From: Hofstenia miamia
Taxonomy: Eukaryota > Xenacoelomorpha > Acoela > Hofsteniidae
DNA length: 64,000 nucleotides
Assembly (NCBI GenBank): GCA_900660155.1
Contig: CABFPE010000124.1
Span: forward strand, 775,200-839,199
Reading direction: 5' to 3'
In this document: in pieces, positions 22,926 through 36,020 of the stretch
How positions within the stretch are numbered: position 1 is the stretch's first letter
Layout: each line of letters starts with the position of its first letter
The notes under the pieces: generated by a model
Told to the model about the DNA's origin: nothing
Seen by the model: the letters and a program-made list of their open reading frames with translations, nothing else
Databases searched by the model: none
Position numbers and translations under genes: made by a program

Positions 22926-24446
22926 AGAATACAAATTGTTCAACAATGATTATTCATCAACACGGATTGAAATCTCGTAGTAACTTCTCCTTAGCCTGTT
23001 AGATTTATTGTATAGTATTTTCTTGCTTTTGTATGTATTTGTATGTAAGTTTGTATATTTTTGACGCTATCAGTTTATAATTGTAAATATTTATCTGAAA
23101 AATATCTTATCTTATGAATTAAAACGGAATTAAGAAAATAGCAATTCACCGCCAACAAACACTGCTAACTACTCGGGCAAACTAATGATGTATGAGTAAA
23201 ACTTTAAAATATCTATTATGGTAATGTTGAAATGCCATACTCTTCGCATACACACAGGCATTCCAAATTGCGCCCCTGTCTGCAGACAAGAAGAAATAGA
23301 AAGAACTTTTAATAACTGTTTTGGTATCGTCAAGCAAAAGCAAAAATGTAATCAATTTTAATCACGTAAGTAGAGCCAAGAAAAGGTCAGCACCAGCCAA
23401 CATTTTGTTTCAAAGTAAACTCAAACNGAAAAATATCTGAACTGATAAAAGTGGACTTACAAATTAACGAAATAGCACCAGTGGAGAGAATCATGGTAGA
23501 ACCTAAAATTGCAATTGATATGTACTACCAAACATGCACTATGGAATTGCTGAGAATAACTGAAAATTTGGAAGAGACTGGAAATCTGTTTCTGAAGTGC
23601 AGCATGAACCAAACTCCTGAGCATTTGGAAATTAAAGCAGAAAATCCTACACATGAAGAGTGGCCATTGATAGACATAAGATCGCCAACTAGAAAGTATC
23701 ACAAAAGTACAGAAGCTACATTATACGAAATCAGGAGAGCGTACGAGATGGAGGCCAAAAGAAACTTTAAAATGCAAATGTTTGAAGAAATTAATGCCCC
23801 TGAGATCAGAGCAAGAACAGCTATTTGGGTACTAGCGATTGCATTAATGTATAACGATAAGTTGGTACTGCCGATGATGAGAAAGGAGCGGAGACAGATA
23901 GCTCGACAGAAAAAATTTGAAATAGCTGTGGCACCGATTCCTACNGAATACAAATTGTTCAACAATGATTATTCATCAACACGGATTGAAATCTCGTAGT
24001 AACTTCTCCTTAGCCTGTTAGATTTATTGTATAGTATTTTCTTGCTTTTGTATGTATTTGTATGTAAGTTTGTATATTTTTGACGCTATCAGTTTATAAT
24101 TGTAAATATTTATCTGAAAAATATCTTATCTTATGAATTAAAACGGAATTAAGAAAATAGCAATTCACCGCCAACAGACACTGCTAACTACTCGGGCAAA
24201 CTAATGATGTATGAGTAAAACTTTAAAATATCTATTATGGTAATGTTGAAATGCCATACTCTTCGCATACACACAGGCATTCCAAATTGCGCCCCTGTCT
24301 GCAGACAAGAAGAAATAGAAAGAACTTTTAATAACTGTTTTGGTATCGTCAAGCAAAAGCAAAAATGTAATCAATTTTAATCACGTAAGTAGAGCCAAGA
24401 AAAGGTCAGCACCAGCCAACATTTTGTTTCAAAGTAAACTCAAACT
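22926..24446. repeat. 500-bp direct repeat flanking an inserted contig (assembly join)
   Basis: Sequence 22926-23426 (tagaatacaaattgttcaac onward) repeats at about 23946-24446 with almost no difference (caacaaacac versus caacagacac). Single Ns at 23427 and 23945 bracket a separate 517-bp contig. Most likely the two flanking contigs overlap by 500 bp and the middle contig belongs elsewhere. The repeated tail, with a short frame ending STRIEIS and an AT-rich stretch, resembles a retrotransposon 3' end, but I cannot assign it. Confidence 0.75.
23428..23944 (+). CDS. Unidentified protein, open frame filling a 517-bp contig
   Basis: One frame stays open across the whole contig between the two Ns (about 172 codons), which is unusual in DNA this AT-rich and suggests real coding sequence. 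The protein is charged and mostly helical in appearance, with segments such as RITENLEETGNLFLKC, TLYEIRRAYEMEAKR and MRKERRQIARQKKFE. I recognise no domain. Both ends are open, so it may be one internal exon of a larger gene or part of a repetitive element. Because both sides are contig joins, its placement here is doubtful and its neighbours say nothing about its function. The frame runs by chance into the following contig and stops at 23999. Confidence 0.4.
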
Positions 24447-24921
24447 TACCTCTAATTTGGTTGCGAATATATAAATGAGCGATGCTTTCAACAAGCAATT
24501 CGTTGATATATTGCAAATTTCAATATAGAAGTAATTAAGAAATTTCATTTATTCGTTAATAGCTGATTCCCTCTCATCTCAAAGACGATCAACAAGACGA
24601 TCAACAACACGAAAAATAGTAGTAAAACTTAGATTTATTAATTTTGTATTTCTAACATTGTTCATGAACTAAGCGCTAAAACAAAGTCTCATTTCTATTA
24701 TACAAACAAAGCAATGAATAAAAATAAATGAATATGTATTGCTTTTTAAACAACTAAATCAACAAGGTGGAAAAATGTACAAAAATTTTTTATTAATATA
24801 CAGAAATTATATACAAGATTAAGGAATTAAAATTCACCAATTTATAGAAAAGTAAAATATTTACAAACATGTATAAATTATAAATATAATACACTAAGCA
24901 AAGTTGTGTACATATAAACAA

Positions 24922-27900
24922 TTAACATTGGGTTTGACTGTACAGGCCATAGATATTCTGTGTGCGATGCTGCTGATATGTAGTTACCGTGTAACGTTTG
25001 GTCGTAGTTGTTAAAGTCGATTTCTGTTGTTGCTGTTGTTGCTCTAAAATGAATAAATTGAAATATCAATTAATCAGGCAGATGATAGCAAGTTTGCATT
25101 TCCGTTTAATATAATAATCTATTTTTGTGGAATTCAGTGCTAAAATACATCATTATTGAGCCTCTGCAGCGAAACTAAAATGTCATAGATGAACAGAATC
25201 AAGAATTCATTTAAACAAATCCTTTACTAAAAATCATTTTGTAACGCATAGCTAAAGTATAACTAAAAATTTTATTATTGCGGTAGTAATAAACATGCAG
25301 TAAACATTCCTCATCTAAGGGTGTATAGAGTGAACAACTAAGGTATAAAATTTTTTGAAACAAATGCTCATGTGTTCTTTAAGCTTACTACACTTTACAT
25401 ATTTAAATTCAAAACTAAAAATTGAATATTGAATGTTGTGTGATACTATACAATTAAAATTGTAATCGAACACAATCTAGTGTGTATAAAGAAAAATGGA
25501 AGCATGCCTTGTGTAATTAGATAAGAAACTGCTAAAACTTACGATGATGATAAAATACTAAACTACGATGATTATTCAAAATTCATGCACAACTTTTGTA
25601 GATAAGCGATTTATAGAAAGCATGCTATAATGAACAGTATGCTTACGTGCGATTTCTTGACTTTTTTTGGATACAAGTTTACCAAGTTGAGCTTGCTTAT
25701 TGATGATATCAAGACGTTCTAAGCTTTCGGCTGGATTTAAAGGTGGTCCTTCACGCAATCTAAACGAACGGCTATCATTCACCACAAAGTAGTTGCAAAT
25801 TTAAAAAATTCGAAGACTTGTTTCTGAAGGTACAGCCAACTCTGTCAAAATCCTTAAATTCATGAAATTTACTAAAAAATTCTCCGAATTATAACATTTC
25901 AAAATTAAAGAAATCCTACTTTTGTTTCCGTGATCTGAAAAAATTGTCAATTTATCATTTGCATATGAGAAACTGTACATTGAATTACTCTTTATAAATG
26001 AATAAATGGAAATATGCCAAAATAATAGAGTGCAGAGAGATTTAGATGAATTGCATTTAAATTCCTTACAAATATAAAAATAGCAATGTTTAATAATTAC
26101 TTATACACTATGAAAAAAGCTTTGGAGCGAAGAACTTCTTAATATTCTCAAACTTACTGGCAAACTAGTTACCACGCAATATTTATTGATGAAATTTAAA
26201 GCAAAATGAAATGCCATTAATTAGGTTATTAGTATGAATGATCTCTTACAATATGCTTGAAAAATAACAGGTTTAAAATACTTTTAATGAATTTGCTATA
26301 CATTTATTTTAATTATCTTAAAAATTGCAAAAGTTTAAATATACCAAGGACATATTAAATTTATTAATTTAGTATGTACTCGATATGTACACATATAAAT
26401 GCAAGGCTAAACTACTGAATAAATTCTTACCTAGCACAAGTGGATGGTCTCATATGAGTCAAAATGTAAATGTCACTCATTAACGACTAGGATTTCCACA
26501 CCTTATTTTTCGAACATAGTGAATTCAAATTTTACTTAAATTATCTAGGTAGGTACCAGGATGAGGTATTGTGGAATAATTATGGACGTCATTAGGGGGT
26601 TAGGTGTATTTCCTACAAACCCGGGAAACTAATTGCTAGTAGTCTAAATTCGACCAAGAAAATTTCCAAATAAATCAAATATACCCCGGTATTTAGTTTT
26701 AGCTATTCTATAGTTTCAAAAAAAGTTCAACAAAATTTCATTATTACACTTTAAGAAGAGATGTACCCACGGATTGAGCTGAGGTGGGCTTTTCACTAAA
26801 GTGGTGAGCTTGGGCTTGTCTGTGCCTTAATTAATCAAAATTTATAAGATGTGTGGGTTTATATTTAGTTAATATGCAACATGTAGACTTAATGTTTCAC
26901 TCTTAAGGGACGTGGGCTCTTATAATATCATCAACGTTTTTATACTAAATCGGTCTAAATGGTGCACACATTACTCAGTTCATTCGAAATAAGATGATTC
27001 AGCCTTCCACTTCCAATGGTCACAAGAACTTCGGAGGTTTATTACATGACAAAAACAAAATACAAATACGACTTGGTGATATTTAGTATATGGGAAATAT
27101 AAATCCTACACACCAATCAGCAAAAATGTGATAGAGTAACATTGTAACACAATCCGCATTATTTCCTGTACTATGATAAATATTAAATAGGAAAAAATAT
27201 ATTTACAAATGTGATAGAACCATCTTGTTCTTCAATTTTCTTGTGAAACTACAAAACATTTTGTGGAAATTAAAGACACTACATTATGCCTGAGGGCAGT
27301 GCTTCTCAAACTTTTTGAAATCGGGCGCACTTGAGATCCTACGAAAAATTGCGGGCGCAGTATAAACAGAATTCCGAGAAATAGCTATGTTAAGTCAAAT
27401 AGTGTATGAAAGAAATAATGCAATTGAAAAAATAGAAAAGGCTGCATACTTTTATTCATTCACGTGTTAATGAGAAACATGAGCCTGATGTGCCTTAGCG
27501 ATTTCTTTAATGTTGGGGAGTATTCTTGATAAACAAACTCTCATTTCCTCGTCTATATCAAACAGAGATCCTCTCTTTTTGCACTTAATGGTGGTGAGAG
27601 TAACTCACATAAATAGGATGTTGAGAATTGTACTAAGATGTTCAAAGCTTTTTTGGATATTGACACGTATTCTTTTTTTATAGAACTCCAAAATGTATCA
27701 AGAGGCAATTCCTTGTGTTTAATCATCATAATCAATTATCAGTGGATATAGCTGCCAGTTCTTCTTCTATTAATGTAAAATCAAAATCACTTGAATTTTC
27801 AATGAACGGGTTTCTACTCCAATCGTATTGTTCAGTATTAAGAGATGAAAAACAAGAACTCATTTTTTTCCAACGTTGTTAAATGTTCAACTATTAATGG

Positions 27901-29039
27901 AATATTTTGTCCACGTGTTACGCGTGCAGCTATTCTATAAGTTCGCCTTCATTTCCATAATACATTAATAACTCCCATACTTTTGGTTTTAAAAATCTGT
28001 GATGCCCATGGCGCACCGTTTGGGAACCACTGCCTGAGGGAATAACGTTTTCTAATATGGAGGTGTGTTATTAAGTTAGACGGTTGCCCACCCTTCTCAA
28101 AAACTATATAAAATTACGGATATTTTATATAAATATTGTGAAAAAAATAAATTTTAATATCTTTTTTAAAAAAAATTCTGATAGTTCTTGGCTAAAAAAA
28201 CGTCTTAAACACATGACTAATTCTCATTTGTTTAAATGTATACATTAAATTTTTTGTTTGAAACCCCATAAATCAATGAACCTTTTGCAAAATATGATTA
28301 AATTTCTATAACTTGCAAATAAATCGATGCATAATAATTTTAGGAAAAAATTTTCTAGAATCGCGTCTGATCTAATAGTAATTGTTTCAACAAAATCTTT
28401 TAAATTCTTGTAGTGGTATCAATTTTTTGCGTATATTTTTCGATTAAACAACATAATTTGAAAGAGTTTAATTGAGTATCTAAGCCCCAAGCGGTCAAAA
28501 TTTAACTGTTTCCATTGAAAAAATTATAATATGAAATAACTTCAGATGGCCAGGTACAAAAAAAGCCTAATCTGAGCGGCTCATTGCACTGAATGTGTTA
28601 CTTTATAAAATTAAACATACGCTTGCTGCATGACAATATTGCGTATCTCTTGCTTCTTAACTTCTTTTTCATGACGTTGTAAAGTGTTGAGTTCTTGAGG
28701 CGGTTCATAATAACGTTCAGGAATGTCAACTTTTTTTGAAGTGAACAACTAAAAATAAAATCATATGAGATAATAGAAATCAAATGGCTATAATTCATTT
28801 TCCAACTAGATTATAAAAAACTGAGCCATTGATGTTTTAACGCTCACAATAAAGAATTTCCTTTCGATATTCAAAACGATGCTCACATCATTATTAATCT
28901 GTGGAGGAGGTTCAACTTCATTGGTGTACTGACTGAACGGCTTTGGCGGTGCAGGTTCGCTCTTTGATGGATAAAGCTTCTTATTAAATATTAACGCCTC
29001 CATTTTGTCAATATCTTGCTCATCTTGTTTACGGTTAGT
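24922..29039 (-). CDS. C-terminal exons 40-43 of the WW-PH-Ig gene
   Basis: Exons 28887-29039, 28621-28748, 25647-25771 and 24922-25043. The segment begins NRKQDEQDIDKMEALIF, passes PPKPFSQY and EPPPQINND, a charged helix (LNTLQRHEKEVKKQEIRN), then REGPPLNPAESLERLDIINK, and ends in a poly-Gln stretch and TTTKRYTVTTYQQH before GLYSQTQC and the stop. No catalytic domain is present. PPxP and EPP motifs could bind SH3 or WW partners. Introns here are large (up to 7 kb) and carry transposons. A diverged copy of exon 42 lies at 11.5 kb. Confidence 0.7.
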
Positions 29040-32000
29040 CTAAAAATATAAAACTAACACGAACAAAATAGAAATTGTAAAAAAGACAGCAGGGGATAAC
29101 CTAATAAACACATTGATGTCGAACCGACAAAGAAAAGATGGTGATATATCGATATGCAGTCGAAAAATTACAATTAATAATTTTCGAAGTCTTTTTGGCG
29201 TTGTTTCGACAGTGGTTTTAGAATTGCTGAATGCATTCTATTAGTTCTGGTGAATTATAGATTTCTCTTAAGATAGATGAAATTATATGTAAAAATGGGA
29301 CAGCGAAATAAAATGGATTACTTAGCGATGTGCTTAAGCAAAATGTCTAGGCTTATTAAAAATTTAATTTAAAATACTTTATATTTTCATACTATAACGA
29401 AATTTTGTTTTATCAGTTAAAGAGAATTGTGCATAATCAAAAGATTACAGACATAAATGATCTATGGCCTCAATCAAGGAAGATTTCTTTAAAATTCCCG
29501 ACCGGTGCATTGCGTATTTATTTAAATCGATGTCAAAGACGGTCAAAAATAAAGGATGCCCTATTGAATACTAAAAACCCGTGTACCTCATTTGAATTTT
29601 GCTTTGCAGGTGTTTCAGTTATTATTGTTAATAAAATTCAGTTATTTTATATTTTATATCTTATGTCCCACCTTTATGTTCAAAGCTGTAAATGTCATTG
29701 GTTAATGTGAAATGTTGTGTTATTATGTTGTGTCAAATAGGAACAGCGGAAGCGCAATATATTCCATTTATAAATCGATCGTATTAATTTTATATTTTCC
29801 GATTAGTTATTACTACAATATTCCTTCTGTGTATTGCTTTTAAATGCATTTATGTCAAGGGTGTTGCATTGGAATTAAGTTTATAATTTCTTTCACTTTT
29901 CCGTTTTAAAACAAGAAATCACTGATGGTTAGAACCATGCATTTATGATAGCTATCAATATAATTTCATCAAAATTCGAATTTTTCAGTGTTTATTGAGT
30001 GAGATTACCAATTTTTTGCGTTTATTATCATGTATTTATTATCATTTTTTACTTTGGTGTTTGAATATATAGATATAAATTGCGTGAGTTTTTGGACAAT
30101 ATGCAAATGAGATTGATTTCAACATGTGTGACCGAAACTGCAACTGAATCGCTCTTTATCAGATTTTATAAAACACTTAGTGTATTCCATTTTTTTATTT
30201 CAATTTAAATTACACAAAGTTTTTTTCTTTGGTACAGTACACTTCAGAGTCCGGATAACTATTAAATGCAGTTTTTGAAACGCGTCTATGTGAAGTTGTA
30301 TTGACTCCAGATTCGTTTTTAAAATATTGCTTAACATTTAGTAGGAACAAAATTATTATTAATCTGTGATACAACAAATTTGATTTAAGTCTTATAGAAA
30401 ATTTTCAATTGACATCAAAGTAGGATTTTTAATACTGTATTTAAAGCTGGGCTCCAATGAAAAAAGCTTTCATGTTTCAAGGCAGTCCGAATATTGATTG
30501 CTCTTTTGATTGAGTACATAACAAATCTACTAGTATAGTGCGTAAACTAACACGTTAACTATTTCAAATTAGCTTTTCTGATGCTTAGTAGAATGTCATC
30601 CCAACGATCAAAATTGCATAAATATAACGCCTATGCTGATGTCTCAATGGCTCAATTTTCCTCTAAACAGCAGATTAGACTTTCCGAAAGTAGATCTTCT
30701 GAAAGTGAACCATGCGAGGTAACATCTAGTGCTGACAATGAAACTACAATCTCTCATGATTTCGAGTTTCAAAATTGTGAGTAAAACTAGTAAATTAATT
30801 AGTACACAATTCTCTATTCTATTTAATATGAATTGAAGTTCAACCTTGAAAATCTGAATTTATAACATTGAATGAGTTCGTAAATATTAAAAAAAATTTA
30901 TTCGATGACACTTCGAGTATTCACATTATTGAAGATTCCTGCGGCAGTGATACGGAAGACGAAGTCAATTGTTCAATGCGACCTTTTTTAGGAGAGTGGA
31001 CTTTAAAAAACAATATATAGTTTACTGCTACAACCAGTGTTGACCAGTTAAATTAATTTAACTATTTTTCACCAGTTAAACTATTTTCATTTAATTTAAC
31101 TGAATAGTTTAACTATTTACAAATTGAGACTGAAAGAATAGGTAAGAGATTGTCTGCATAAAAAATGCTTAGCCCGTTGGCGACAAGAGTTTGTTGCAAA
31201 CGTAGCTTCGCGGGAGAGACATAAATGGTGCAATAAAAACAGAATTTCTTCAATGCTTCAGAATTATTTAACTATTCAGAATTAAAGTAAAATATAACAA
31301 ACGATAATCGGTGAAATTCTAAAATCACATAAAACAATTTCGAATGAAATTTTATCATCGTATCCAACCATTATCAAATGAATTTTCAAATTTTCAATTT
31401 TCAGTCGATTTTTACGATTTTTAGTCAAATATGATGCTTTTAAAAAACTTCGTTTTCATTTTAACTAAATAGTTAATAGTTAAACTATTGAAATGAATTA
31501 ATTTAACTTTAACTATAACTAATTGGTTAAACTATAGTTAAGCTATTAGTTTAATTGGTCATCACTGGCTACAACTCTCTTTGGAAGGTTTAAGAACCCC
31601 TAGATCTGTTGCCATTTAAAATTTTGTTAGTGTAAAATTTATATATTTTGGTTTTTTTAGAACCACTCACTGTGCTTGGTTTGTCAGATGTTAGTGTTCA
31701 GGTGGATGTTAACGTTGATGGTCTCCCATTGTTTAAATCTAGTACAGTCCGATTGGGAAAGCATTCATATTCGCATTATTGGTTCTGTTGGTATAAAGCT
31801 TATAATACTATTTTAGTATCATTTACTTTAGAAGCTTTATCAGAAGCTCGTAAGAAATCTATTGATGCATAGTTTACAAGTAATGTGGCCGAAAATTGCC
31901 CATCGCCGTCAAAACGAATGCCTCCACCGTCTGCAGCTTTTTTGCAATCTGTTGCAATGAGCCACTCATCAGAGTCACCATCCCCCTCATTGAACAGGAA

Positions 32001-33322
32001 AAGTATTATTGCATTTTAAGTATTACTTGTGTATTCAATTTACATATTTGTCTTATCCAGTTGTGAATTCCCATTATTTATTTTAACTTGATTAATTTTC
32101 GCACAATTGTATTTTATTAAGAACTACTTCAGAAGAAAATGAATTCTTCTCAATCGTTTTCAACCCCTCTCGTTGTTGAAACGCCAGATGCTCCATCACA
32201 TTCCAGTTATAGTTATCACTGCAACGAAAACACCTACCATGGCTTGTAACTGTTCTGGTAATAATTGTATTATAATATCTCTACTAATCTAATATTTTAG
32301 TTTATATCAAGAACATTTTTCGTGAAATTGCAAAACTAAGAGTTCATGTCAAACATTGTAGTGATATTGGAGCAAGGTGCTAATCGTTTTGAGAACAAAA
32401 TTACCACAGAATTAAGCGACTCAGAAGGCGAATTTCTGAACTTTATGGTAAAAGATCATGCTATGGAAAACTATTGGTAAGTTTTTTATGCTTAACATAT
32501 AGACTTTAAAATTTATTTAGACAAGAATGTTGTCTATGAAGGGTAAAGCCCATTTGCGTCCCTCTATTAATGCAATTTTGAGAAGTGTTCTTGGAAAAGA
32601 ATTCTGTTCGAAAATTAATGTAACAGGAACAAATGGGAAGCCTTCTTTCTTAAAAAGTCCACTTTCAATATTTTAAAACGCATAAATACTTCTTTGTTTC
32701 AATGGTTATCTGAAATAACAAAATATTTTAAATTAATATGAGTACAAAATTATTTGATTCACATTATGAATAACATTATATTTGAATAGAAGCATTCTAT
32801 CGCATTTTTAGTATAATTTTTATATAAATCTATAAATTAGATATTGATTAATTGTATGAATATAAATTTTAACACATTGTTTATTAAAGCGCATCGCAAT
32901 GGTAAGTACAATTTTATTGTATAATTTGACAATACGTTTAATTTAGAAACTGTATATAGTATATGAGGATCATTATCATTACTGATGTTGAACTTTAAAA
33001 CTACATCTAGATAAGTTCTTTAAAGTAGTCTTAGACATGGTCTACTATATTTCCGTTTATGAATTTTTAGTCATGACTTTCAAACACAAAATACTAATTA
33101 TGATGACATTTTCATACTTCAAAATATTGTAACTCTGCTTAAAATCGACAAATACTTCAAAGAAGTTAATATTTTTTAACTTTTAATTGAAAAAAAATAA
33201 AAATTTCAAAAAATATATTTTTTTTGACTGTTACAAAGCGCACTATTTACAAACTGCACATATAAATGGAATGATTTTAAGAAGCGCAGGTATAAATGAA
33301 ACTAGAATTACAAAGCGCACAC

Positions 33323-33355
<33 letters not shown>

Positions 33356-35981
33356 CTAGGGTTATGCCTTTTCTACTTTTTTCAAATTTTTAACTGACAC
33401 ACCATGCAAACGATGACCAATTATACATACATGAATAATCAATCACTAAATTTTGTTGTAATAAGAAAAATTCCCTCACCAAGACCGATTTTAAAGTTTA
33501 AAATTTTGTCAAAATTGTCATTTCTTCTGAATTTTTGTGTTTTTGGGTACGATATTATAGACTTGTAGATATATATAACTTGTATTGATAATTTTTCGGA
33601 GCACTTTCGTATGTTGTGTAAAGGTAAAACTGACTATAAAAACAGCGCCATTGATGCCTTAACAATTAAAGAAAAACAACCAACAATAAACAAACTAGCA
33701 GAATTTAACGGAATTTTCTATATATTAAAAATATTTAATTTAAGTATTATCGTTTTCATATCTTGTTAACATCAGCGTCATGTCACTGTAAAATGTCTAA
33801 TAAGGTGATTTATGTAAGCCAAAATACCTTGCAAGTTCTACTGAAAGTGTCTTTAACTTTTCAAATGTCGCACAAGAAGTCAGGCAGTGCTATTAAAAGA
33901 AATAAGAATATTTGGGCGGAAAATCTCCCAACAACAAATAGGCCACAGCGCAATACTGAAATTCCACTAATTGATAATCTGGCTGCACTAAAAAATTGCC
34001 GCAAAATCGAGATATACTGGGGCATTTTGCGTATTTTGGTGAGAGCATCAAGTTAAGATCAGAAAGAACGAGTATCATTAAAAAACATGTTTAATAGCTC
34101 TGGAAAAAGTTTGACTTTCCATGTTGCTCAGCAAGTCTCATTCGTGCACGAATAAATTGTCTCATTGAAAACTGGGATAGACACAAAAGAAGACACAATG
34201 AAGAATTTGAATACCAACTTCAACTTATATTTGATGTAACCAAAATAACTGGTGAATTGTGGTATTCTGAATACAAGCAAGCAGCTTTATGAAAGGCAAA
34301 TTGAAACTTGTCGGAGAATTGGTTACGCCAGTGAAAAGCCTGAATCGATAAAAACAATCCATCGAAGCAGGAGAACTAAAAAGCTTCAAACAAAAATAAC
34401 TTTTGAACAGGCAAATGTTCAATCTGATGATTCTGATAGTAGCGGCCAGTTTACTTGTTCAGAAGAAAAATTATCCACTAACCTTGTCCACAATGTTTTA
34501 AATACATTATCGGAAGAAGGACTCGATTTCGCTGTGCCTTCCCAATCAGTTGTTTGGCGGAGAATTGTTAAAGGTAAACTGATGATCGATAAAATTCGCA
34601 ACGTCCTTGGCAATGGCGAGTATGTATCTATTTTGATGTAGAGCGAATTGATAGTATTGAGCATCAGAAGGTGATTTTTGGAAACGAATCTTGTACACTG
34701 AATCTTGGTGTTCTGTAATGCAAAAGTGGTTCGTCAAATGACATATATTGCGAACTAAAGAAACTTTTCGATCAATTTGACGGGTGGAAGAATGTCTCAA
34801 TTGTGATTTGTGACATTACAGCAGTCAACACGTATCGTCTTAATAGTGTTGTCAAGCAGCTGCAAGACGATATTTTGAGTGCAGAGATTTCAAAGCCACA
34901 ATACATAGGATGCCAGCATTATGTTTTAGTTTTAGTGGTGAAGCATTTCCTAGATAATGACATCCAAGAACCAACATCAAGACCAAAGCTGTCATATTCA
35001 TTCATTGAAATTTGGACCACGAGTACTCGTCTCCAGTCAGAATACAATGAAACAGCCACGAATGTGATTTCAATGACAAGAGAAAACCCAGGATGGTGGG
35101 ACGACTTCCGATTCCTGTATTACCTGTGCGACGCATTCCGTAATTATCAAGTAAGTTTTGATGAATTTTTTACATTCAAATGATATGTTAATTAACTTAT
35201 TGATGAATAAATGAAATAATAAGCAGAAGTAATCTTAATGAAAATAATACACAATAATAATGAATGATGTGTACTTTTTTTAATGAAAAATACCCTAGAT
35301 ATAAGTCTTTATAAATAGATCTATAAAAATGATTTTGAAAATATGGCGTTTTTCAAGCTCGATTTAATTCCCGTGCAATCTATGCAATAATTGCCTTCTT
35401 TCTTCTCCCTTCTTGGCGTGCCATTCTGGAGGCAACAGTTTCATTAGTTGCGAATGAGTGACAAGACGCCTGGCTCAGTGATCAGAAGTACGCCTCGGAA
35501 AGAAGCGAGAAGCTGGAATAAGGTATTGCCAGAACGAATTGTGCCAACGCTCTTGGTACCTTCAAAACTCACTGGGGCGATGAATCAACTCGCATTAGTA
35601 ACATTCCGAGAAGCAACCAGATTGCTGAAAGTGCTGTGAAGCTATTAGAAGAACTTTATAAAATACAAAAAGTTCAAATATTTGAATTTAAAATTCCTGT
35701 CTAAGAATGATTTATGGAAGACGTCCCCCATTTTTTTGTAATTAGAATTTCATTTCATAAATCATAGACAATGTAAAACTTGCGTTTCAATTGATTTCTC
35801 CTGTCAATACAAATTACCGAACTTCGATTAATTCATTAAAAATCCTGATTTTTTAATTTTTCATTTCAATTGGTAGAGGAACTTTTTTTAATTTTTTAGA
35901 AATGCTTTATATTCCCTTGGACTCTTCAAAAAAGTTCATCGATTAGGACATGTATCGTTGAAAATTATTTTTTTCATAAGC

Positions 35982-36020
<39 letters not shown>

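Noticed and set aside
34419-34800. Minus-strand frames of about 80 codons
   Set aside because: Antisense shadows of the plus-strand transposase-like gene.
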